Part shown: positions 54,623-64,000 of the stretch, one piece after another
How the letters are laid out: each line of letters opens with the position of its first letter
Position numbering within the stretch: the first letter of the stretch is position 1
From: Calliopum simillimum
Taxonomy: Eukaryota > Arthropoda > Insecta > Diptera > Lauxaniidae
Assembly: GCA_951812925.1 (NCBI GenBank)
Contig: OX638369.1
Coordinates: forward strand, 53,625,061 to 53,689,060
Direction: 5' to 3'
Length of the DNA: 64,000 bases
Translations under genes and position numbers: made by a program
Notes under the pieces: generated by a model
Database searches by the model: none
What the model saw: only the letters and a program-made list of their open reading frames with translations
What the model was told of the DNA's origin: nothing

Positions 54623-57600
54623 AGATACGAATAAGGAGAGATTTTCACTCATCTGTTTAATGGATGGAACCTATTTTTTATGAAAGTAAATACGTTTAGA
54701 AACATATTGTGAGTGGGTTGCCTAAAAAAATCCTGGCAAGGCTATGGTTCATTCCATATTGAAAAGTGCATTTTTTTCAAAAAATCCACTCATCTGTTTA
54801 ATGAAAAAATCATATACCATTCGAAAGTTTAGAGCCTCTACAATATATAAAAGTAGGGTTGCCTATTTTTTTCCTGGCAAGGCATAGGGTTGCCAGGCTT
54901 TAAAAGGTCGGCCAAAACCACAAATTTCCACTCATCTGTTTAATGAAAAAAATATATACCATTCGAAAGCTTAGAGCCTCTACAATATGTTAAAGTAGGG
55001 TTGCCTATTTTTTTCCTGGCAAGGCATAGGGTTGCCAGGCTTTAAAAGGTCAGTCAATACCACAAATTTTCACTATGCGTTAAAACAAAAATGTGTTTAA
55101 TGGAAAAATTATATACCAATCGAAAGTTTAAAGCTTCTACAATATGTTAACGTAGAGTTTCCTATTTTTTCTGGAAAGGCATAGGGTTGCCAGGCTTTAA
55201 AAGGTCGGCCAAAACCACAAATTTGCACTCATCTGTTTAATGAAAAAATTAGATGCCATTCGAAAGCTTAGAGCCTCTACAATATGTTAAAGTAGGGTTG
55301 CCTATTTTTTTCCTGGCAAGGCATAGGGTTGCCAGGCTTCAAAGGTAGGCCAATACCACAAATTTGCACTATGTGTTTTTAAAAAAAATTTGTTTAATGA
55401 AAAAATTATATACCAATCGAAAGTTTAAAGCCTCTACAATGTGTTTACGTAGAGTTGCCTATTTTTTTTCCTGGCAAGGCATAGGGTTGCCAGGCTTTAA
55501 AACGTCAGTCAATACCACAAATTTGCACTCATCTGTTTAATAAATAAATTTTGTGTTAAAATAAACATAATTTCATTGCGAACACGGTGATACAGGGTTG
55601 CTTGTGAAAAACCTGTTTTAAGCCAGGGTTGCCGAGCTTTAAGAAATTAAATATTGGTACAAATGAAAATGTGCGACAGAGAGATCCGAGCGAACTATTT
55701 GGTTAGGATGTATACTAGACCTATCGTTAAAATTGAAAATGAAAAAAACCTTGCTCCCAGGGGCTAAAAAGTTTCCTATTGGTGTAAACATCAAGCATAA
55801 AAATTTTGGTTCCGATCGGAAAATATTTTACAGTGCCGCAAGGCCGTTGAAGGTCTGAAAAACGCTATTTATATGGAAAAATTGTGCCTTAATCGCAAGA
55901 ATCAGTCCTATCTCTGAAACTATTTGAGATAAGTGAATGAAATTTAGTAGGTGTACGAACAATGCTTAAGTTATTTGCACCCAATAAAAAATAGACGATG
56001 CCACGCCCCCTCGACCCGAAATTATTGTATCTCTGGAAATATCGGACTCATGGGAATAAGACTCGGTACATATGTAATTGGCACTGGGAAAAATAATATT
56101 TGGTATAAAATGGGCGGGGTCACGCCCTCTCCTTCTAGAAAAATCAAATTTGTCATATCTCTGAAACTATTTGATACATATGAATATGATTTGATTTCAG
56201 GTAATGTGAAGAGAACAGGATATGGCACTGTAAAAATGTTAAAGCAATTTAAGCTACTTAGTTGATATAGAAGCAGTAATTTTTTCTGTTCTTATTTTGG
56301 TTTCCTAGGTATAGACACCATGCAAAAAAAATTTGGTCCCAATCGGAACATATTTGACCGTGCCACCAGGCCGTTAAAGGTCGGAAAAACGCTATTTATA
56401 TGAAAATAAGGAAACAATCAATCCCATCTTTGGATCTTTTAACATGGGAGGATAAGATTTAGTATTTATATGAAGAATGCTTAAGTAAATAGTATCCAAT
56501 AAAAAAATGGGCAGTGCCACGCCCCCTCCAACCGAAATTTGTCGTATCTCTGAAAATATTTGGCTCAGGTAAATGACGTTTGGTATTTTTCTTATTGGCA
56601 TTGGGAAAAAAATTTTCAAAAAAACGGGCGGGGCCACGCCCCCTCATTGAAAAAAAGAACAAATTTGTTATATCTCATCCTCCAATGTCAAATAATTTCA
56701 AAGATAGGATTGATTGTTTCCTTATATTCATATAAATAGCGTTTTTCCGACATTTAACGGCCTGGTGGCACGGTCAAATATGTTCCGACCGGGACCAAAT
56801 TTTTTTTGCATGGTGTCTATATTTAGGAGACCATAATAAGAACAGAAAAAATTACTGCTTCTTTATCAACTAAGTACCTTAAATTGCTTTAACATTTTTA
56901 CAGTGCCATATCCTGTTCTCTGCACATTACCTGAAATCAAATCATATTCATATGTATCAAATAGTTTCAGAGATATGACAAATTTGATTTTTCTAGAAGG
57001 AGGGGGCGTGACCCCGCCCATTTTTTATTAAACATTATTTTTCCCAGTGCCAATTACATATGTACCGAGTCTTATTCCCATGAGTCCGATATTTCCAGAG
57101 ATACAATAATTTCGGGTCGAGGGGGCGTGGCATCGTCTATTTTTTTATTGGATGCAAATAACTTAAGCATTGTTCGTACACCCACTAAATTTCATTCACT
57201 TATCTCAAATAGTTTCAGAGATAGGACTGATTCTTGCGATTAAGGCACAATTTTTCCATATAAATAGCGTTTTTCAGACCTTCAACGGCCTTGCGGCACT
57301 GTAAAATATTTTCCGATCGGAACCAAAATTTTTATGCTTGATGTTTACACCAATAGGAAACTTTTTAGCCCCTGGGATTAAGGTTTTTTTCATTTTCAAT
57401 TTTAACGATAGGTCTAGTATACATCCTAACCAAATAGTTCGCTCGGATCTCTCTGTCGCACATTTTCATTTGTACCAATATTTCATTTCTTAAAACTCGG
57501 CAACCCTGGCTTAAAACAGGTTTTTCACAAGCAACCCTGTATCACCGTGTTCGCAATGAAATTATCTTTATTTTAACACAAAATTTATTTATTAAACAGA

Positions 57601-58212
57601 TGAGTGCAAATTTGTGGTATTGACTGACCTTTTAAAGCCTGGCAACCCTATGCCCTGCCAGGAAAAAAATAGGCAACTCTACGTAAACACATTGTCGAGG
57701 CTTTAAACTTTCGATTGGTATATAATTTTTCCATTAAACACATATTTTTTTTAAACGCATAGTGCAAATTTGTGGTATTGACTGACCTTTTAAAGCCTGG
57801 CAACCCTATGTCTTGCCAGGAAAAATATAGGCAACCCTACTTTAACATATTGTAGAGGCTCTAAGCTTTCGAATGGTATATAATTTTTTCATTAAACAGA
57901 TAAGTGGAAATTTGTGGTTTTGGCCGACCTTTTAAAGCCTGGCAACCCTATGCCTTGCCAGGAAAAAAATAGGCAACCCTACTTTTACATATTGTAGAGG
58001 CTCTAAACTTTCGATTGGTATATGAGTTTTTTATTAAACAGATGAGTGGATTTTTTGAAAAAAATGCACTTTTCAATATGGAATGAACCATAGCCTTGCC
58101 AGGATTTTTTTAGGCAACCCACTCACAATATGTTTCTAAACGTATTTACTTTCATAAAAAATAGGTTTCATCCATTAAACAGATGAGTGAAAATCTCTCC
58201 TTATTCGTATCT
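54623..58212. repeat. 3.6 kb foldback with tandem repeats in both arms
   Basis: AGATACGAATAAGGAGAGAT at 54623 returns reverse-complemented at 58212. The left arm starts with five to six units of about 145 bp (CACTCATCTGTTTAATGAAA, CGAAAGCTTAGAGCCTCTAC, GGGTTGCCTATTTTTTTCCT, GGCATAGGGTTGCCAGGCTT), mirrored at 57590-58190. Inner arms carry GATGCCACGCCCCCTCGACC (55997) and its mirror (57134), and other blocks such as GGGCGGGGTCACGCC. The centre is near 56566. Tandem units inside long inverted repeats are Foldback-like. No transposase is present; the short ORFs at 55951-56662 lie in the mirrored arms. Confidence 0.85.
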
Positions 58213-58259
58213 CCTACTATATTTGGTAGGTATGGAAATAAAGTATTTTTCATTCCGCA

Positions 58260-58800
58260 AGAGTGTACATTTAGGGTAGCCCTCATACAAAAATATTTTT
58301 ACAATCGGATTTTCTCACATATCGGTTAATCGATTCACATTAATTCTACACCACGTGGTTTTTACTATAAAACTTTTATTTAGGGTGTCCCTCACACAAT
58401 TTTTTAAATCGTATTTTTTCGATTCACATGGAATTCACCTTTTATATCAAGAGGCACAGCTTAGGTTAAAAAAGTTTCATTAAGACTGCATATTTAGAGT
58501 GGCCCTCATATAAAAAAATTTTTTAAGGTTATACTGCACCGATTATCATGAAATTAAGCATGGAAATTGAAGGGAATATTTCTGAAAAATAAAATTTAGC
58601 ATCTATGTATAGCTAGGGTGGCCCATAATATAAAAAAAATTTTAAGGTCATATTGCTGCGCCGATTTTCATGAAATCAAGTAAGGAGGAGGATTGAAAGG
58701 AAGCTTTCTGAAAAAAAAAAAGAGAAAATTATTTAGAGTGGCCTTCATACAAAAATATTTTTTAAATCGAATTTTTTCGATTCACATGGGATTGAAATTC
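58260..58800 (+). repeat. Five tandem units of about 117 bp (AGGGTGGCCCTCATACAAAA)
   Basis: Units begin near 58272, 58381, 58496, 58614 and 58734. Each contains AGnGTGGCCCTCATAnAAAA, then TTTTTTAAATCGnATTTTTT or TTTTAAGGTCATATTG, then CGATTCACATGG or CGATTTTCATGAAATCAAG. Diverged, non-coding. It lies directly beyond the right foldback arm. Confidence 0.7.
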
Positions 58801-58869
58801 ATTGCTGGGGTAGGTGTGAGAAAAGGTCGTAAAGTATATTTCATATCTAACGATCGTATAATTTTTTGT

Positions 58870-59215
58870 GACCTATGGAAATCTTCGGGTGTCACAGAAA
58901 ACTGTTAGTTAAGGTTTGTTGATAGTTCATCATATATTTTTTTCCTCTCGTATTCTTCGTTTTGAGTATGAAGCCTTCAGGTGACCTTCGGGAACCTTCG
59001 AGAATTTCAAAAAACTATCACTTAAAGTTTTTTGATAGTTCGCCATTGATTTTTTCCTTCTTGTATACCTAGATATTCTTCGTTTTGACTATCCAGCCTT
59101 CGGATGACTTGATGAAAGTTTGCCATAGATATTTTCCTCCAGTGTACTCAGATATTCTTCGTTTTGACTATGAAGCCTTCGGGTGGTCTTCGGAAACCTT
59201 CGTGTATAGCATAAA
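58870..59215 (+). repeat. Three tandem units (ATTCTTCGTTTTGASTATGAAGCCTTC)
   Basis: ATTCTTCGTTTTGA followed by a GCCTTCnGGTGACCTTCGG-type stretch occurs near 58951, 59073 and 59155, with TTTGATAGTTCGCCATTGAT-like spacers. Diverged and non-coding. Confidence 0.6.
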
Positions 59216-60034
59216 CACATTTTCATACCTGAGATGCACTCATTCCCAAAATTTTACCTCAATTGGCTTAGTAGTTTCTGAGTGATAATGCTTCACACAC
59301 ATACACAGTCATTATATATATGTGTAGATGAATCTTAAAAAATTGTACATTTTAGTTATTGTTCAAGTATGTACTGAGGGGCGATTTTTTTACATATTCA
59401 TTGGCCCTAGGTCCAATGATTTCGCAAGGTTTGAGACAATTTTGTGCCCTCGGATTTTTGTGCCCCTTAAAATAACATTTTTTTAGACGTAATTTCGCAT
59501 GAAAAATCGACATTTGAGCTTCTTCTCAAGTGAGTTACCACCGAACCAGTGGTGGCACACCCTTTTATCTGGACATTACTTTTAGTCATAACATTAAGAA
59601 ATCATATTCCATGAGGAATATTGCGAAAAAATGATCGCCCCAGAGCAGCATGTTAGGAACTAAAAATTACCAAATTTTGGGTAAAAACCATTCACACAAC
59701 TTTGGAGACCCATATCTAGCGTTCTACCTAAGGCACATCAACGGGATGCAGTTCTTACGTCTTAACATTCATGTTAAAGATACTTAAAGCCCAAAACAAT
59801 TTGCTAAGCCGCCTCAAATGATATGGCTCAATAACGGAAGCGGCTTATTCAATTCACACACAAAATTTGTGAATTTTGCTCGAATTTCGGCAAAAAAATT
59901 AAAAATAAATCTTCCAGGGGGTAGCACACGCATGTTTTTGTATTTAACATCATCCAATAAGTGTCCCAGACATGTTGGAATTGATGGGAAATGCAACGGG
60001 TGCTGACTCGGCGAACCGAGACCTATTCACACCG
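59216..60034. other. Non-coding stretch with a transposon-tail-like sequence
   Basis: CCTCAATTGGCTTAGTAGTT, TCTGAGTGATAATG and CACACACATACACAG with TATATATATG (59250-59330) resembles the 3' tails of many invertebrate Helitrons or LINEs (TTCAGTAGTTTnnGnGTGA followed by short ACA repeats and TATATA). Assignment is uncertain. The ORFs at 59814-60006 on both strands are not convincing. Confidence 0.4.
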
Positions 60035-60071
60035 AAGTCCATACTTGCTGAGATTTCCCCATATATGAAAA
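60035..60071 (-). repeat. Right copy of the 37-bp inverted repeat
   Basis: Read on the minus strand from 60071: TTTTCATATATGGGGAAATC then TCAGCAAGTATGGACTT, one mismatch from the copy at 54358-54394. Confidence 0.7.
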
Positions 60072-60141
60072 GGTTGAGAATTCTAGTAAAATTTCGAATA
60101 AAAAAAATAATTTAATTTCACTTTATGTTGTGAAAGAAGTG

Positions 60142-60172
60142 CAAGTTTGTTTCCTAAGTCTTATGTTTTACT
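60142..60172 (+). other. Dispersed plus-strand motif, copy 6
   Basis: CAAGTTTGTTTCCTAAGTCT then TATGTTTTACT. It retains the TAAGTCT core and the following GTTTTAC, but has two changes in the first half. It lies 71 bp beyond the outer inverted repeat. Confidence 0.6.
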
Positions 60173-61849
60173 ATTACAACAATACATTTTTTAACCCATT
60201 TGTTTGCTGTTTAAGTTTTTAATAAAATCATTGCACTTTTTATTTCGAAAAATCATTTCAACCCGTTGCAACTTAGAGTTTAACTCCATAAATGAATATA
60301 ATTGAAATTTACAACTCAAAACCTGACTATTTGAAAACAACAAATTATGCATAAAATTTCTGTCGCTTACATATATTATTCATAACATTTATGCAATTTA
60401 TTCAGTAAAAAAATTAAATGGTTTATTGTTTTTTAACATTTTCTGCAGCATCATGTGCCGGAATATATCCAAAAAGGCTGAACTCTTTATACCGCTGATG
60501 GTATGTACTCGTATGCACATATGAATTTATGTATGTACGTATATGTAGGTAAACAACAACGACATGATAACCGAGTGAAAACAATTATTCATAGTTTTGT
60601 AGTTATTATGCGCAGATGATTGATTGATTGATGGATTGATTTCAATTTTCTATGCGCACAACAACGATAAGTCATAAAATGCGCTGCATTTTACATTTAT
60701 GGAAATGAGACAAGTTATGCTGATGCCGATCGATACTGCTGATGATGATGATGATGATGACTATGATGCTGTCGCTGATGCAAATTGAAAGCAATTGAGA
60801 AAATAGAAAAGCGTTGCATTAATTGTCAATTAAAATGTTAAAATAAACGATTGGTGAAACTTTACAAAACAAAAAACTACGGAAGAGAAATGTAACGCTA
60901 TTTTTCTTTAAATATCATAAGGGCATATGTATAAATTGATATGTTTATAAAATGATTAGGTAATTGATTGATTTCGAATTGATGGATTTTTTTTTTATAC
61001 AACTTAAAAATATGACTATTTGGGCAAGTGATTGATTAGTCAAGTGTATGAAATTTAAGACAAAGTAGTGAAATTTTTCACAAAAAAGTCACAATTTCAT
61101 AATTTTCTAGCCATAAGGCAAGTACCTAGTTTGCCATATGCCTTAAGAATTTTAAATTTAAGAGTAATTATAGTTTATAATGATTACCTACAAAAAGAAT
61201 CGATTTCTTAACACCAATTAAAAGTTGCGCAATGATTTATATGAAACATCAATAGTTCATATTTTTGAAAATGCTTTTGTTCATTTAAATCGTTAATACT
61301 CAAACAATTGTGTCGTATGGATACAAAAAAGATGTATTGCACTTTATAGTTTTTTTAAGATATTGAAATTAATAAATACACACCATCATTTTTGACATAA
61401 CTTCAAAATGAAACTCAAAATTAGCTACGAATTGATAACCATTTGAAAGCTTTATAAAAAAGCCAACAGTTATTGATAAAAGTGGGATACAAAATTGGTT
61501 GCTAACGAAAGAATTTATCACTTTTGAATCTAAGTGATATATTTGTGAATGGTTTCGTGAATGATTTCGTGAATAAATCCTGTAACGAACTTTGGTTAAA
61601 CCCCTGGTTCTATAGGACCCCTCAAGGATTCAAAACTCCGCTTCAAGAAAAATATGAGAGTGATGTTTATTGATTGTTTGTGTTTTAAGTTATGTTTTCA
61701 AGTTTTGTACTTTTACTATTTATAATGATTAGTCTTATTTCTATTAAACAATACATATTTGCAAAATGTTACAATGGAATGTTTAACTAAATAAATGTTA
61801 TGCGTTTAGCTACTTATGTTTGTAAGCTGAGATAAAGTATTAGACAATA
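60173..61849. other. Non-coding stretch with a GAT microsatellite
   Basis: GATGATGATGATGATGAT near 60741-60760 and GATTGATTGATTGATGGATT near 60617. No supported gene or delimited mobile element. Confidence 0.5.
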
Positions 61850-62570
61850 TTAGACGGCCACGAATAGTGCGACCTCTAATGGATAGTGGATGTAGGATTA
61901 TAATGAACAGTACTACCACTAATGAAAAATAGGTGTGGGAATAGAATATATAAATAGTCCTCAAATAGTAGGACCACTAATGGAAAGTAAGTACAGGAAT
62001 AGGATATTAGTAGGCTACGAACATTACAACCACCAACGAAAAGTAGGTGTAGAAATAGGATATAAGACGGCCACGAACACTACAACCACTAATGGAAAGT
62101 ATGTTTAGGAATAGAATATTTGTAGGCCACAAATAGTATGTCCACTAATGGAAAGTAGGTGTAGGTGTAGGGTATTAGTAGGCTACGAATAGTACGACCA
62201 CTACCACTCGAATAGTAGGACCACTAATGGAAAGTAAGTGTAGGAATACGATATTAGTAGGCCACGAGCACTATGACCACTAATGGAAAGTAGGAATAGG
62301 ATTTAGTAGGTCACGAATAGTACGATTACTTATGGAAAGCAGTTGTATGTATAGAATATTAGAAGGCCACGATTAGTAAGACCACTATGGAAAGTAGGTT
62401 TAGGAACAAGATATTTGGCGGCCACGTACAGTACGACCTCTAACGGAAAGCAAGTTTAGGATTAGGAAAATAGCTGGCTACGAATAGTACGACTACAAAT
62501 GGAAATAAGCGGGAAAGCTCAGGTATTAGGCGCCCTGGAATGGTACGACTCCTAATGCAAATTCCAAATC
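61850..62570. repeat. Minisatellite, about 12 units of roughly 57 bp
   Basis: Unit theme: AGGCCACGAATAGTACGACC, ACTAATGGAAAGTAGGTGTA, GGAATAGGATATTAGT. Copies are partly decayed and one is shortened (near 62190-62215, where a unit fragment is duplicated). No coding content. Confidence 0.88.
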
Positions 62571-64000
62571 TGAGTTATTCAAGCTCTTGCTGCAGTGAGT
62601 AACAAGACTCGACTGACTTTACTACGACAGAAGCTCAGCTACTTATTTATACAATATTTATCTGCTATGCACAACAACAGTTTTGCATGTATTCCTTGTG
62701 ATGCTGCTGGTGACCTTGATTCTGTGGTGTTTTTGTCGCCGCCTTACTGTGGGAGATTTCACACATTTAGTTAGAAAAAATTAAAGGAGTACTCCTATGA
62801 CTCCTATGATGCGCTAGCTACACCTAGTTAAGGGAAATTCGAAAGATGGGCGCGATTAATTAATGGAAACGCCTTCTTCCCATACAAAGTGAGCCAGATT
62901 TTATATTTATATGTGTGAAGAAAACTAAAAGAGATATCGGCCTGAATATTTGTACAAATTAATGTCTTTACATTAGCAAAGTTGTGGTACAATATAAAAT
63001 AAATCGGTGAAAGGGTACTGACCTTGAAATTTTCGTCACACTTCCCAGAAGATTCTTAGCTTTTCTCAGATGAACGGTAGCAAATACAAAGGATTGGATA
63101 AAGATATCAACTTGAAATTAAGTTCAATATTTGATATCTGTGTTCAAGCAGATCCACCCAAATTTAGTGCAAATAGCCCATTGATACACTCACAAAATAC
63201 ATATCAAAAGAGTTGCGCCTGAAAGCAAACATTGTGGCTTAAAAATTGCATGAAAAAGAAAGATGCAAGTAGATGCAGCTCACGTTTGGTTCTTCTTATC
63301 ACAAAGGATGTATTAATTATACAAAACATAAATTGCTGGATTCCCCGGTGAGGCATGAAAGTTCTACGTTGGAGAAAATGGTGCTAGTAATTTTTACTAC
63401 ACATTTTACATGTGTTCAATATAAATTTAGTTTTTTCTTATAACATGTAAGCAGAGCACAGACCAATAATATCGATACATACCTTGTTATTTATGTAACC
63501 ACCAAAAATTTTATTAAAATTGATTTGGTCTATCTTAAATCTGCAGTCAAACAAGGTGCTTAAATGGGAGCTTTATTCTTTCTTTTAATTCATTTTTTAT
63601 CTAATAAATGATATTTTTCAATAAAAATAATAACAATAATATTAGTCATGGTATGAAAATATGAAAATATGTTGGGCCAATTATGTGCCCAAATATTTGG
63701 TCCTGACATTCCATTACGTACTTACGATATTTGCCTTAAAACTTTCTACCGTAAACATGGCTTCATATTTAAAAGTATCTTATATGTCATGATTGGCGCA
63801 GTAAAGTCATCTTATGATTATAATGGTCCATTATCAGTTCATTCATTCATTCATGGAGATTTGCTTTTGATCATATAATGTTGGTATGAAAAACTGTGAT
63901 CTTCTCTATGAGTCAATCCATTTCTCGTGTCATTTGAATAAAACTCTTCAACTTTAAATGTGCCTTTATATCTAAAAATTACACATACGCCATGGTTGAC
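62571..64000. other. Non-coding AT-rich end of the window
   Basis: No gene, RNA or bounded repeat is supported. The 69-codon ORF at 63669-63878 has no recognised domain and no splice or promoter context that would argue for it. Confidence 0.5.

Noticed and set aside
63669..63878. 69-codon ORF (MLGQLCAQIFGPDIPLRT...)
   Set aside because: No domain recognised and no supporting context; likely random in AT-rich DNA near the end of the window.
1..64000. CRISPR arrays, bacterial operons, viral genomes, LTR retrotransposons
   Set aside because: No regularly spaced identical repeats with unique spacers, no bacterial-style gene packing, no LTR pairs with a tRNA primer site, and no gag/pol/env-like or viral reading frames were seen.

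Overview
This window looks like nuclear DNA of a higher fly (Diptera, Brachycera, probably Schizophora). It is strongly AT-rich, full of short CAA/CAG/GAT runs, and densely packed with decayed DNA transposons of families known from flies. It also carries the widespread fly repeat with an AACGCAGAGAAGGAGG core. Which fly cannot be told from the sequence. I see no intact host protein-coding gene, rRNA, ordinary tRNA, CRISPR or bacterial signal. The window behaves like intergenic or deep intronic DNA made of nested mobile elements and their relics.

Layout. 0-6 kb: two large hairpins (141-950 and 4886-5823) and a tRNA-like sequence. 6.7-10.5 kb: two arrays, a degenerate TTTGATTTGATCA array and a pure pentanucleotide satellite, then the 3' tail of a non-LTR retrotransposon ORF. 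13.1-17.1 kb: a decayed Tc1/mariner element (D-37-E spacing), a 38-bp minisatellite split by a hairpin plus a TA-flanked element, a Helitron-like 3' end, and a hAT MITE with a perfect 8-bp target duplication. 21-28 kb: a hairpin, degenerate repeats, a 1.4 kb inverted-repeat element and a TA-flanked element with palindromic internal sites. 29.2-31.5 kb: a 2.3 kb hAT element with transposase remains and another element inserted in it. 31.7-33.1 kb: a TIR element carrying a tRNA-like sequence, then a minisatellite. 35.2-37.0 kb: a pogo-type element with a frameshifted DDE_1 transposase and a C-terminal Cys-rich finger. 37.1-37.6 kb: a CACTGTG-ended element with a 5-bp duplication. 38.8-40.1 kb: a 1.3 kb mariner-like element (D-41-D spacing) whose ORF is broken only by three stop codons. 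41.2-45.4 kb: a 38-bp array containing a TA-flanked element, inside it a second TA-flanked element, inside that a hairpin, and inside that a small core. 45.7-49.5 kb: two further TA-flanked elements. 53.8-54.2 kb: a small hAT-type MITE. 54.4-60.1 kb: a 3.6 kb foldback with tandem repeats in both arms, bracketed by a 37-bp inverted repeat. 61.85-62.6 kb: a minisatellite of roughly 57 bp.

The four recognisable transposase relics (D37E, D41D, pogo-type, hAT) are all broken, so nothing here can move by itself. Several short elements share terminal sequence with the D41D element and may have been mobilised by its relatives. The signal least explained by known feature types is a motif of about 28 bp (RGTTYGTTNCTTAAGTC followed by TTTYGTTTT). 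It occurs six times, always on the plus strand, spread over 48 kb and outside every transposon I could delimit.
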